Below, in pieces: positions 34,261 through 44,934 of a DNA stretch of 64,000 bases. Both the position numbers and the translations under genes were made by a program. This DNA comes from Pelobates cultripes (Eukaryota; Chordata; Amphibia; Anura; Pelobatidae). Each line of letters opens with the position of its first letter. The first letter of the stretch is position 1. Where the stretch lies: assembly GCA_933207985.1 (NCBI GenBank), contig OW240916.1, forward strand, positions 137,009,920 through 137,073,919. The letters run 5' to 3'. The notes under the pieces were generated by a model. It saw only the letters and a program-made list of their open reading frames with translations, was not told the origin of the DNA and did no database searches.

Positions 34261-34385
34261 AAGTCCTATAGACTGAAGGGTCCTCTTCAACCTATTGTTC
34301 CTGTAGGTTTTCTTGTAATTGTCCTATTTATAGTTAAAAACCCCTCTCATATTATTATAAAAGGCGATAATAATAATAAAGTGTT
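34261..34385 (+). mobile_element. Worn L2-type LINE 3' tail
   Basis: AGACTGAAGGGTCCTCTTCA, ACCTATTGTTCCTGTAG and a terminal (ATA)n run follow the order in the better-preserved tail at 26582-26760. It is more diverged. Confidence 0.55.
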
Positions 34386-34479
34386 CCTTTAAATGTATGA
34401 TGTTCTTACTACCCAGTACATTTACTTTTAAAATAACTATGTTTTACTCATTATATAACTACCCAATATATACTGTGAT

Positions 34480-34745
34480 GCCCTAAAAATAAGACTCGTA
34501 ATATAAACCCTACCACCCAAAAAAGCCCTAGTTGCTAGTTTGCTAATCTATGTTTGGGTAATTTCCCTGAACATAGATTTGCGGGATACCATTTGCGAGC
34601 AAGCTAATCTAGTTTAGGTAAGTTTCCCGAACATAGATTCACGAGATTCCATGCATTATTGAACTCCATGCAGTATTGAATTCCCCCGAACATACACATG
34701 CTTTCTAGCGCTTGCTTGCTACCGCTTTTCCCCGAAATAAGACTG
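34480..34745. mobile_element. Repeat with CCCGAA...AATAAGACT ends and ~67-bp internal duplication
   Basis: GCCCTAAAAATAAGACTCG at the left and CCCCGAAATAAGACTG at the right are similar and in the same orientation. Between them a block (GCTAATCTATGTTTGGG.. to ..GCGAGCA) is followed by a related block (GCTAATCTAGTTTAGG.. to ..GAGATTCC). Class unknown; no coding. Confidence 0.4.
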
Positions 34746-34904
34746 TAATGGCAAGGGTGCATAATTTATTATTGCACTATGGATCATTGATGATCATTAG
34801 TCTTGTGTTCAAGTATCATATCCAAAAGAAACATTAATATATACCCCCCAGAACAATTACGTAGCCTCATTTTTATTATATTTAGAATGGGACAAACACC
34901 ATCT

Positions 34905-35823
34905 TCTAAACAAGCCTAAACATGAGTAGCCTAACTTGGATTCAGAGATCTCCCTCACCGGCCCATTTAAATAGACCTGCGGCTGGGCAGGGAGAGGAGG
35001 ACCCGGCGGAGCTCTATCTTGCAGCTCTGCCGGGTTCCTATCGCGAGAGTGAACTCTAGCCCGCAGGCTAGAGTTCACTCACCACTGGACCACCAGGAAT
35101 GGTGTGAGAGTGCTGGTCCCCCTTCTCTCCCAGGTACCACCGTGCCGGTCCCCCCCTCCCAGGCTAAAGGTAAGAAGGGAGGGGGGGTCATAATGCATGC
35201 TTATTAGTTGTTGTTTTTTTACCCCCCCAACACACAATCCCTTTTAACATTCACACACAGCACTCTCACACATATCATACACAGCACTCTCACACACATC
35301 ACACACAGCACTCTCACACACAGCACACACAGCACTCTCACACACAGCACACACACATCACACTCATCACCCTCACACACATCACACTCAGCACCCACAC
35401 ACACAAATCACACACAGCACCCTCACAAATCGCACAGCACCCTCACACACAAATCACACACACTGCACCCTTAAACACAGCAGCCTCACACACAAATCAC
35501 ACACCCAGCACCCTTAAACACATCACACACAGCGCCCTCACACACATACACAGCATCCTCACACACATTACACACACCCAGCACCCTTAAACACATCACA
35601 CACAGCGCCCTCACACACATACACAGCATCCTCACACACATTACACACAGCACCCCTCAAACACAGCACCCTTCAAACACAGCATCCATCACACACACAT
35701 ACTGCACCCTTCACATACACACTACACCCCTCACAGACATCCACTGCACCCCTCACACATACACACAGAACCCCAACACACTGCACCAAGCACACAAACA
35801 CACACAATACCTCCAACCATATT

Positions 35824-35830
<7 letters not shown>
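34905..35830 (+). mobile_element. Copy related to the hAT element at 53564, with CA array
   Basis: The segment 34960-35130 matches, in the opposite orientation, the right part of the hAT element at 53564-55879. Both have GAGAGAGGACC-like sequence, a CTCGCGAGA-like word and the hairpin GAACTCTAGCCCGC/GCGGGCTAGAGTTC (here GTGAACTCTAGCCCGCAGG with CTAGAGTTCAC). As in that element, a CA/TG array follows (35235-35820, units around CACACACAGCACCCTCACA). Termini were not identified. Confidence 0.55.
35235..35820 (-). repeat. CA-rich minisatellite, ~20-25 bp units
   Basis: Units such as CACACATCACACACAGCACTCT repeat with variation. A longer block (CACCCTTAAACACATCACAC...CAGCATCCTCACACACATTA) is duplicated near 35510-35575 and 35582-35645. 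Confidence 0.85.
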
Positions 35831-35854
<24 letters not shown>

Positions 35855-35860
<6 letters not shown>

Positions 35861-36285
35861 ATGGTGGGGAAAAATTGTGATTGAAAACCCCTTCCACCTG
35901 AAGTATGTCACAATTTTTCCCCACCATAACCTATTTGGATTTTGCTTCCCAAGCACTACCAAGCCTCACTAAGCAAACCAGTAACCAACCTCATGCTGAA
36001 GAGTTGCATTAACAACGAAACAGCTGTCCATGAGTGGTTCACTGGTTTTGCATCTTATCCTAAATTGTGTTCCAAGCAGTTGTATACTGCAAACACAAAT
36101 TTAAAGGAATCCATGTTTAAAATGGAATGAGGCAAAAATGTGATTCTTTGTTAAACTAATTTGCATATGCCCACCCAGAATCCTTTGCGGTTGTAACATC
36201 ACTGCTGATTTGGGATTTCTGTGGGAAAAGCAAGTCTTATGGCTTGACTGGTGTGCAGATTTTTGTTTAGCATTGTATTAACTAT
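35855..36285 (+). mobile_element. Hammerhead-bearing repeat inserted in (AT)n/CA arrays
   Basis: About 430 bp of unique-complexity DNA interrupting simple repeats. It opens with a perfect 23-bp inverted repeat (35858-35880 with 35908-35930, 27-base loop), then carries the hammerhead ribozyme at 35972-36052 and about 230 bp without coding potential, ending at the next TATA run (36281). (AT)n lies on both sides, so no TSD can be read. It is a candidate non-autonomous, ribozyme-carrying retroelement (PLE tail or retrozyme-like); that class is inference. Confidence 0.6.
35972..36052 (+). ncRNA. Hammerhead ribozyme, type I, complete core
   Basis: Stem I inner helix CTCATG (35990-35995) pairs with CATGAG (36029-36034). 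It extends through a 2-nt bulge and single bulges to 35973 and 36051, about 21 base pairs in all. Core CTGAAGA is at 35996-36002. Stem II is GTTG (36003-36006) with CAAC (36013-36016). GAA is at 36017-36019, and stem III is the palindrome ACAGCTGT (36020-36027), whose outer pair is A-U as required. C36028 is the cleavage nucleotide. Every invariant position is met. The very short stem III is typical of PLE and retrozyme hammerheads, which are thought to work as dimers. Activity was not tested. Confidence 0.9.
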
Positions 36286-36770
36286 ATATATATACACACA
36301 CACACACTACAGCACCCCTCACACACACTGAACCCCTCACACACATACTGCACCCCTAAACACATTACATTCCAGACAAACACTAGATCCCTTACCCAAC
36401 TCTGGATCATATACACACACTAGATCCCTATATACACTCTGATTCTGTTATATACACACACTGGGTGCTTCAAACACACACTAGACTCCTGTATACACAC
36501 ACACACACATACACACACTGTACCACCTACACACATACTACATTCCTAACATACACACTCTGGATCCCTTATACACACACTAGATTAAATGTAAACAAAC
36601 ACATGCTACACCCCTAAACACACACTCTCTACAACCCCTTCAAACACATCACCTATATATACACACACACACACACACACACATACAATAGCCTGTATGC
36701 AAACACTTACTACATCCCCTATACACACATTCTCTACAGCTCCTAGCCACATATGCATTACATTACACCA
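36286..36770 (-). repeat. CA-rich array with ACTGCACCCCT-type units
   Basis: Units around CACACACTGCACCCCTCACA, ACACACTAGATCCC and CACACTCTCTACAGC. This is the reverse counterpart of the TG array at 61920-62490, next to the matching unique segment. Confidence 0.8.
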
Positions 36771-37170
36771 CAAACACAACACGAATAAAACCGACCTTAT
36801 TACACAATACCACACCACAATCAGCTCACTCTACTCACAATACCAACATCAGGCTCCAAACACATGCACAATACTCTTTCCTGGCCATTTTGTCTCCTGG
36901 TATCCATTTATAGAGACACCAGAGACAAGTTGCAAGGAAACACAGTGCAAGCATGTTATTAAATTTGCTTGCACTGTGCAGAACAAATACAGGGCTTTTT
37001 TTCTTATGCTAGAGCTCTTTAGCAGAGCTCTGCCCAACCCAACTTTGGGAGGGGGCGTGTTTGTCATTGGTGATGATGAAACACACTCTCTCTGCCTTGC
37101 CCCCTTCTTAGTGGGCCGCTGTGCTAAAAAAATGCCCGGGCCGAATTTTTCTCCCACCACTGCTCAGCGC
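36771..37170 (-). mobile_element. hAT-like element copy, reversed relative to 61645-62500
   Basis: The reverse complement of 36850-37040 matches 61710-61900 closely in order: AGAGCTCTAGCAT, CATGCTTGCGCTGTG/CATGCTTGCACTGTG, TTGTCTCTGGTGTCTC, GGCCAGGAAAG and GTGTTTGGAGCCTG. The outer end (about 37100-37170) resembles the CAGGGCCGGATTGGG start of the other copy. Both copies carry the TG/CA array on the same side. No coding. Confidence 0.7.
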
Positions 37171-37288
37171 GAAATGCCCACAACACGTGCTGCCAGTGTT
37201 AATTCTAGCATGTTATACTATGAATATCTTAGTTTTACTCAACTCCTACCTAGCATATACCATGCTTTATGCACTACCTTACCTTTGT

Positions 37289-37769
37289 TTAAAGGACCAC
37301 TATAGGCACCCAGACCACTTCAGCTCAATGAAGTAGTCTGGGTGCCAGGTCCATCTAGGGTTAACCCTGCCTGCTGTAAACATAGCAATTTCAGAGAAAC
37401 TGATATGTTTACATATGGGTTAATCCAGCCTCTAGTGGCTGTCTCATTGACAGCCGCTAGAAGCGCTTCTGCGCTTCTCACTGTGATTTTCACAGTGAGA
37501 AGATGTCAGCGTCCATAGGAAAGCATTGAGAGTGCTTTCCTATGGACTGACTGAATGAGCGCGCGGCATGCACATTCAGCCGATGAAGTCGGAAGAAGGA
37601 GGAGACTCCCCAGTGCCGAGGGAGCCCGGCGCTGGAGAATGGGAAGCGTTTAACCCCTTCCTAGCCCTAGAGCCCGGCGGGAGGGGGGCCATGAGGGTGA
37701 GGGGGACCTATTAACACTATAGTGCCAGGAAAACGAGTTTGTTTTCCTGACACTATAGTGGTCCTTTAA
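37289..37769 (+). mobile_element. Multi-hairpin TTAA-type MITE, complete
   Basis: TTAA at 37289-37292 and 37766-37769, with ends TTAAAGGACCACTATAG on both sides. It has the full row of hairpins: CACCCAGAC/GTCTGGGTG, AAACATAGCAATTTC/GAAACTGATATGTTT, CTAGTGGCTGTC/GACAGCCGCTAG, CTTCTCACTGTG/CACAGTGAGAAG, CCATAGGAAAGC/GCTTTCCTATGG and the AAAC/GTTT terminal hairpin. It is about 481 bp and non-coding. Confidence 0.92.
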
Positions 37770-38511
37770 GCCTGCATTCCCTCAGGTCTTATGTTTAGAC
37801 CTACAGTTCAGCCTGCTTATTGTACCCATAAAAATGTGCAATTCTCTCATATGCCATGACACTACATCTCAATGTATGATCATAATATGCTTGAAACTGC
37901 TATTGTAGCATCTCAAGCATGTTTGTCATTCTTTGCACAATAAAAATAAAGAAAATATATATATATATAAAATTTAATATTTGCACTGTTGGCTGGTCTT
38001 TTAAGCCACCTTTTCTAATCTGTACATTCAATTGTTTAATGGTTCATGTCTCCTTATGATAATTATGAAATATGTTTTTTTTCACAATTGTTTTCATTGC
38101 TTTTTCAAAAAAGGAATATTTATAATTTGTTACATAATAAAATACTTTTTGACTTTCTTATGCAGCAGGATGTCTAGCCTGGAAAAAGTTCTTATTGTCT
38201 TGGCAAAGGAGGCTAGTGAAACACATCACATAGGAGCATTTTACTCATAGTATAACTCACACATCTTTAAAGAGCAGTTTACATGTAATGTGTTTTACTT
38301 TTTGTTTTTGCCCAGAATAAATTTTTTTGGGTGAGCATAGTTTTTCTTGTGAAACAAATCAGCAATACAGAAATATAATTTTACATAAAGTACAAAGGTG
38401 GAATTATCATTAATAGTTCAATATAACTCTTTGAGAGGGGGCTACTGGAATCTATGGGGACGATCCCCCTCTCACTTTTTGCTAAAATCTAAAAAAAGAG
38501 GTTTTACTTAC
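37770..38511. other. Intergenic stretch, nothing recognised
   Basis: AT-rich with a short (AT)n run near 37957. No coding family or paired ends. Confidence 0.4.
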
Positions 38512-39022
38512 TGTAACGGCTACCCAGCTGGAAAGGGGTATCTGCCGTTGGAGACGTCCTTTTCTAGGCAAGCTGCTGTGAAGTAATGGAGTTCTTATTC
38601 CCATCCACGATATCCAAGTGTATAATCCGACATTGCTGTAAAATGAGGCAGAGTAACTGTACCATAAATCCCCTCCAAGAACGAGACGAGGCTACGTTTT
38701 GAAGGGTCAAGTAGAACTGATGTTTATTGACAGGGGTCTCCTTTTATGCCCTCTGAAAGGCTACACACACATTATTAACACAACAGCCAATCAGATACAT
38801 GGTACAACCCCCATGTATCCTCCCCTCAGATAAACATATAACATAATTAAAACAGACACAATTTTACCCAAGTTCTGGATGTACCCCAAAAACAGGGGGT
38901 ACACCTTTAATTCCAGCACCGCTTTATAGCTCTCACTCAGGGGAACACCATGTCCAAATTTCAGCCCATTCGGTTGAGGGGTTCGGGAGTTATGGATCTT
39001 TTAAGTTTTGACCGACCGCACA
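38512..39022 (-). mobile_element. Probable solo LTR (minus orientation)
   Basis: The plus-strand edges TGTAACGGCTACCC (38512) and ACCGACCGCACA (39022) would give TG...CA termini. On the minus strand a TATA-like CATAAAAGG (about 38742-38750) and AATAAA (38723-38728) lie in order, although closer together than usual. A CCAATCA box (revcomp TGATTGG) lies near 38788-38797. No TSD was found and the outer (5') border could be elsewhere, since a palindromic GACCGACCGCA...TGCGGTCGGTC (39010-39070) spans it. Confidence 0.5.
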
Positions 39023-39104
39023 GGTTTTCTAGCTGAAAAGAGTTCCATAAGTTTTGGCCTTGCGGTCGGTCTCTGTTCGTGCATTAAAACCCCACAAACC
39101 TCCT

Positions 39105-39290
39105 GCCTCGCATTGCCCGGACTGTGACCACAACTACTTATAAATCTATAGGGCTCCCGCCTCCCAGTGCCTGGACTGCCACCACAACCACTTACACATC
39201 CATAGGGCTCCCACCTCCCAGTGCCAGGACTGCCACCACAACCACTTACACATTTATAGGGCTCCCAGTGCCAGGACTGCCACCACAAGT
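39105..39290 (+). repeat. 54-bp minisatellite, ~3.3 copies
   Basis: GGGCTCCC...CCAGTGCC...GGACTGCCACCACAACC units start at 39151, 39205 and 39259, exactly 54 bp apart, with a diverged first unit before. The array merges into a GAATTGCCGAAG-type segment ending TGCACATCCCTA at 39427, as in the element at 20168-20520. Confidence 0.85.
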
Positions 39291-39427
39291 TCCGCAGTTC
39301 GATAGTTCGGAAGTGCCGAACCGAACCAAATGCCATTGGTCTGAATTGCCGAAGCAGACAACATTTTTTACGCACCCAAATTTTCAAACCAAACCAAACC
39401 GAATTGTTTGCCAATGCACATCCCTAG
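39291..39427. mobile_element. Right end related to the 20168-20520 MITE-like element
   Basis: Contains GAAGTGCCGAACCGAACCAA, GAATTGCCGAAG and the terminus TGCACATCCCTA, all shared with 20440-20519. The left terminus is not recognised. It may begin before the 54-bp array. Confidence 0.5.
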
Positions 39428-40285
39428 TGGTGAGTGGAGTTATAATGGATCAAGTAGACTGAAGCTGCCTGCAGATTACACGAAGTGCAGTTGAGTCAGT
39501 CATTTAATACTCAGTAAGATGTCATGATATTGTTGCTGACTGTTGCTATCTGTCTTAAAAGCTAATTAATTTACTGGTGAACCAGTGTGGACAGACTGAT
39601 ATGTTTTACAGAACTTCAAGTGATGATGGACTGTAAATAGAAGGCAAAAATCTTATCCTTAATACCTAAGGTATTTTTAGAATGTAAATATTTCCAAAAC
39701 AGTTTATAAAATTATGTTTTAAAATCTTAATCTACCATGTTAATATCACAATGAATAAGACACTGTACACAAGTTTGACCATATCAGTGGTTGGACATAA
39801 AACTGGATAAGGTGGCAAACACTTAGAATGTCACATGTAAATAGCACAATGGAAAATTCTCACAATTAACAGTTCTGTAATTGAACAAAGCCAAGGAATG
39901 AATCAGTGCAAAGTTATCAAGTTATAAATAGATGTCAGGGTAATGCCAAGATGCAGATTGTAATAGGAGGAGGACACGCTGTCCTCCTAGTTTTTGCCCA
40001 TCAATTTGTATTTTCACAATTATAGAATGTAACATTCATCTAAAGAAATTTCTGCTGTTTTTCTATACCTTTGCAACATATGCATTAAGATATTGGTAAT
40101 TGATGAGTCATGGTGCATGGATACAAGTTAGATATTTAAAAGAAGTTAAAAGTTGTTATATATTTTCAGCTTGCAAATAAAGGAAATTTCAGAATAAATC
40201 CTCTTGAATCTCATCAAGAAAATCCCAGATTCTCAACCCCCTGGGGTATGCACACTATAAGTAGGGGGCATGCCAGGTGGCAGGC
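39428..40285. other. Intergenic stretch, nothing recognised
   Basis: AT-rich sequence without recognised elements. Confidence 0.4.
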
Positions 40286-40286
40286 T

Positions 40287-40426
40287 GGAAAAAAAAATAT
40301 CCAGCACACCTGGATAAAAACCTGATCAAGGCTCAGAGAGGCGCTGAAACGTTGTCTCCACTTCCTTGTTTTAAATAAAGACTGCCTAGTAGAAGAAACC
40401 TCAGGTGTGCCTGGATATTTTTTTCC
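40287..40426 (+). mobile_element. PLE-type tail with flanking inverted repeat and hammerhead-like motif
   Basis: The left arm at 40287-40312 and the right arm at 40402-40426 are inverted copies with few mismatches. The enclosed 90 bases read CTGATCAAGG...GGCGCTGAAACGTTGTC followed by TTTAAATAAAGAC (AATAAA at about 40374). The CTGATNA...GAAAC order matches the hammerhead core, but position 8 is C instead of G and stems I and II pair poorly. Confidence 0.45.
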
Positions 40427-41744
40427 ATTTGATGTCTTCAGGGATTGGCCCTTCTTTCTGGAGCACTCTTCAGGAAGTATTCCCGCCTTTTTTAGTGTGT
40501 GCATTTTACTCTTGTTTTTTTGCACGTAGCTGCCACCTGGACACCTTAGCATGGCCCAAGCCAGCTGTGTTATGCTAAGCCGAACAGGCACCTGCTTACT
40601 CAGATGGCAGGTGCCTACTTTGCCCAAATGTCCCGTGTCCAGAGGTGAGAATGAAGGTGGGCAGTGAAAGAGGGCTGATTTCTGTGCTCTTGCAGCACAG
40701 CCCCCTCGCACCCTACGGTGATGCCGTGACCTGGGTTATGATGTCACTCCAGCCCCAGCATCACTAAACCGCATGCAAGATAGAAGAGAAAGAAGACTGT
40801 GAAGATAAGAGCAGCCACCTTAGACCCCACAGAAAGGATTCCCACTGAACCCCAGAGAAAGGATCCCCACTGTACCCCAAGGAATCAGTTGTGCCTGGTT
40901 TCATTGTATAAGGGAAATGGGGAGCTCTGGGAATCAATATTTAGACTCTAGGAGGCACATATAGGGCAGAAACAGCTGTGATAAAGAATGTGGGAAATTT
41001 AAAGTGATGTAGCAAAGTAAAACGTAAATACCAGGAGTTGGATTGCCTTAGGTTTTCTTTTTCTACCCCTACTTCTGTATTGTCATTTGCAAAACAAATA
41101 CTAAATAAAGTATTTTAAAAAAAATGTAAATGCCACTCAACACTGTCTCTGGTGAACTGGTTAAGAAAAATATAGAACGAATTAAAAAAGTTAGAAATAA
41201 GAATAATTTAACTAAAGAACAATGAAACATGCGAGAATAGTCACTAACCAGTGGATAAAGAGAGAGGGATTGTGATCAGAAAGACTATTAGGAGACAGAG
41301 AGACAAATACTCTTTTAATGGAAGACCCCATCAAAAAGAAGATGGGGAAATTGGAAAAACAACTGGAGAAAAGATAATAAAATTGGAATTCTAGTGTGAA
41401 CACGATTTTCTGTTGTGTAAATATGCTAAAATTCCAGTCTTCTACTACCTTTAAAAATACATAACAATAGAATTAATTCCCCAAGAAAACCTATAATTTC
41501 AGGGATTAATTTCCTGACGTCCAATTTATCCCAATACATCGATTTCTTCTTACAGCCGTATGTGGTAAAGAAAAGCACATACCAATTTGAAAGATCCGTT
41601 AACTATCCTCAGATTTTTAGAAGACTTTATCTGGGAAGTGAGTATGAGATTGATAACAAGTGATATGTCATCTCCTTACACAGATATACGGCATCAATTA
41701 GGTTGTGATTCAGTTAGAAAAGCTCTTGTTAATAGATGTATTTA
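40427..41744. other. Intergenic stretch, nothing recognised
   Basis: Moderate GC to about 40900, then AT-rich. An AATAAA-like run occurs at 41104. No coding family was recognised in the open frames here. Confidence 0.4.
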
Positions 41745-42372
41745 TGCTACTGGTTGATTCTTGTCCCAAGGTCGTACCTCAACAGGAATGGTGAATCCCA
41801 CAAACATAGGTACTAGATAGATGTATAACCGGGCCTTAGAGTGGTCAGACTTAACATTAATACAGATAAAGACAGAGCCAGAAATAGCCAAGGTCAGGGA
41901 TATAGAAGTATGGATAAACGGAATAACAAGCCGTGTCACGATACCAGATATACACAAAGTCAGAAACAAGCCAGGTCAGGATACCAGAAATAAACAAAGA
42001 CAAATACAAATACATTTTAGGATATAACAAGAGATATTTACTCTTAGTGCTAACGTGTATCAGGACAGAAACCACGATAGGGCAACAAGAACAGGCCTTA
42101 AATAGGTTCATATGACTTCCCACTGGTCCACATAATTTCTGTGACCCCGAACCGCATGGGGTCACCTAGATGATGCAGTCCCTTTAAGGACATGATGCCA
42201 TGACAATAACATTTATTTATAGGTGCAGTAGTTTGGCCCGCAAAACCGCAGAGGGAGCCGTTTGCGGGACTGAAGATGAGTATAATCCTATTCAGACCGC
42301 ACTGCCACATGGAGCGTACTGCAGCCCAAGGAGGGGAGTGGCATGGGCGCCAGCACAGGTAAGTTTGTGACA
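41745..42372 (-). mobile_element. Probable solo LTR (minus orientation), 628 bp
   Basis: Plus-strand edges TGCTACTGG (41745) and TTTGTGACA (42372) give TG...CA, flanked by ATTTA and ATTTT, a near-match for a 5-bp TSD. On the minus strand a CTATTTAAGG TATA-like box lies near 42096-42106. Degenerate repeats of GGATACCAGAAAT..ACAAAGTCAGAAAC lie at 41890-42010. A truncated copy of the interior is present at 60805-60995. Confidence 0.55.
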
Positions 42373-43009
42373 ATTTTATAATTGAGGCTACTACTTCATT
42401 TTAACCAACAATTATTTCTGGTTTGAGAACCATATCTGCAATATCTGCAAATCAAAGAAACTGATATAAGCACCAGGTTTGCTCCAGGCTTTGCTAATCT
42501 GTTTTTGACAGCTTGGAAAGTTAAATATGTGATAGAGTTAATTTCGGTTCATCTGAATTATAGGACTAACCAGCCATGTACATTGCAATTGACAATTTTT
42601 GTTCTCTCCTAATCTAGGAAGACTCTACCCTTTCCTTGACCTATTCTAAGAAGTCCCACTTAATAATGCCCCCAGATAAGTTTCATATCAATAATTTGTT
42701 ACATGTCCCTACCATGCTGTATGCATGAGCTTGTTCATTCTGTTAGTTAATAGTTGTCAATATTTGATTGGTAATTAATCATACTCCCCATAGATTCACA
42801 TTTATTGTGTGTTATTATAAAACATTTATTCTGTTTAATAAGCAGTGGACATCTTTCTGAACTGACTCCCTTGTATGTCTCTAAAGAATATCCCCAAGTA
42901 CTTGGTGCATGGCACGGTCAGGATAGAGCTATACTTTAAAGTCCATGGCAGAGCTTTGGTGATCACCTAGGAATACGTTCTAACAATATGCATGGTCATT
43001 CTATGCCTT
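42373..43009. other. Intergenic stretch, nothing recognised
   Basis: AT-rich. It may include upstream remains of the PLE that becomes readable at 43010, but no motif is legible. Confidence 0.35.
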
Positions 43010-44765
43010 AAATGCAAACCTTGTGATCTATCATAGATACATCGATATGTTAATGATTTGGCAAGAATCATCAGAGGAACTGGAATTATTATTGTCCCAC
43101 CTGAACAACTATTTATGGTGTATAGAGCTTAACAACAACTGAAGCCACTCTGAGATTAAATTCCTAGACTTGTCAATATTTGTTGACCAAGTAAAAATCC
43201 AGATTAGGACCTTCTTCAAGGAAGTTGATGTTAACAGCTTTATTTTATAGTATAGCTGCCATCTCCCACATTGGCTTAAGAACGTCCCCAGGGACAAACC
43301 GAGAAGAATAAGAAGAAATTACTCTCACTTTTTATAGAACGCAAAAATGTAAAGACTAAATTTGTTAAGAAGAAATATAGAGTTGACAAAGTTGAAAAAT
43401 ATATAGAGAAGAAGTCTCTCAGTTGGAATGGAGTTACTTAGAGAGTAGAAAACCCAGGAAGTCAAGGATCACAAGCCAATTCTAGTATTAGATAATAATA
43501 AATAGAATCTAAAGAAGTCAAGAAAACTATAAATAACAATGGGGAATGTTGAAGAAATACAGAGCCAGCCTTGCATGAAATTTTGTGAGATAAACCAAAA
43601 TAGCCTATATTAGTGGAGCGCTATAAAAGTCTAACCTGTAAAGGGGTTTCTTTGACTTACCCCACAAATACAGTAATATAGTGAACTTGAAGATACATAA
43701 ATGAAAAGAAGAAAAAAGACAAAAAATTGTGTAGATGGTCTAAAAATTACAGTTGGTTATAGAAAAAAGCTAGAACCACTCACATGTATCGGAGCCTATA
43801 AGTTATTGGCTCCCTAAGATGAACTTTAGGGCCCTTATGGCAGCAACACACCACTTGCTCGGTAGCGTCTTCTCCAAAGGGAACCAATGTGTGGTACTAT
43901 AGACTTCTAAACCTTAAAACCATATGGTAGGTATTAAACTCACCTTTTTTAGAGCCTTCAGTTCCTGGCTCTGAGTTTTATAAACAGAGTGCCAGTTTTC
44001 TGGGGATGGCACCATATGCAGATAGACTAAAGATCAGCTGAACATCTGTGCAGGGGGCTGGCATCCACCAATGGTGGATGGTTTTGTCTTTTGTCTTCTT
44101 TTCAATTATGTATCTTCAAGTTCACTATATCACTGTATGTGTGGGGTAAGTCAAAGAAACCCTTGCACAAGTTAGACTTTTATAGCGTACCACTAATAGG
44201 TATATCTAATACAATTTTTTCGCTATTTAGAACTCCTTGTAGGTAAAAGGGTATCCCACATTAAGTGTTGAGCTGCTAATCACTAAGGCACTTTACTGTA
44301 TCACACACTACCTCCCAGTGTAGGTAGATTTTAGTTTGATAAACCAAAATAGTTTTCAGAGGAGCCCCATGTCTGAAACAGAAACTGGTTTAGTGCTTTA
44401 TAAGAAAGATTCAGAGTAACATAAGTTTGGAAAATGTATGTTTTTCTAGATGTGGGCAATGCATTACATGCAGAACAGTGAGACAGAACAATGTGAGAAT
44501 CTGTAAAGAATGTAGAGGTCATAACATTAAAGAAAGACTTAACTGTTGAAGTAGGAATGTCATAAACTACTTAGAATGGGTATGTCAGTAGAACAAGGTC
44601 CCTCCATATTCGCATAGGTGAGCTTATAAGGAACATTAAAAAAGGATTCCCACACCATAGTGTGTCTTCTCTTTTGATAAATAATACAATTGTGACCTTT
44701 CCCTCTTTAAGTTTCTGGGCCTTGGAGAGAAGGCAATCACCTCTGTATTCTACCACAGGAAAAAA
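43010..44765 (+). pseudogene. Penelope-like element RT C-terminus and GIY-YIG domain, split by insertion
   Basis: Across several frame breaks 43030-43320 reads as the end of a PLE RT: LARIIRGT, LNNYLWCIEL, KFLDLSIFVDQ, TFFKEVDVNSF and a CHLPHWLKNVPR stretch. After 43560 there is DKPK then, beyond a 734-bp insertion, VFRGAP, which together make the conserved DKPKxVFRGAP-type linker. The endonuclease remains (44560-44750) have GRT-like residues and LIRNIKKGFPHHSVSS. The coding region is heavily degraded. Confidence 0.75.
43604..44337. mobile_element. 734-bp insertion with 15-bp TSD and ~120-bp inverted repeat
   Basis: GATAAACCAAAATAG is present at 43589-43603 and 44338-44352, and removing one copy plus the insert restores the PLE reading. 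The insert starts with an arm (43604-43725) that is the reverse complement, with few differences, of 44082-44200. The arms are separated by about 355 bp and followed by a 137-bp tail. A TSD of this length suggests retrotransposition rather than cut-and-paste. A snap-back PLE terminal copy is possible. Confidence 0.8.
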
Positions 44766-44934
44766 ATAAATGGATCTTTATATTTAAAACCCTACACCAT
44801 AATCATCTAAATGTGACCTTTGAATTAGGATATATTTTTTACAAGCTAGAGATATTTCAATATTGAGACCATTCATTTTTTATGTCAGCATAACCTTTAT
44901 TATGAGACCGATTGCGATATGTGGCCATTTCTGA

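Noticed and set aside
36697..37305. 202-codon plus-strand frame
   Set aside because: Runs through CA repeat, the hAT-like copy and unrelated flank; its composition follows those repeats.
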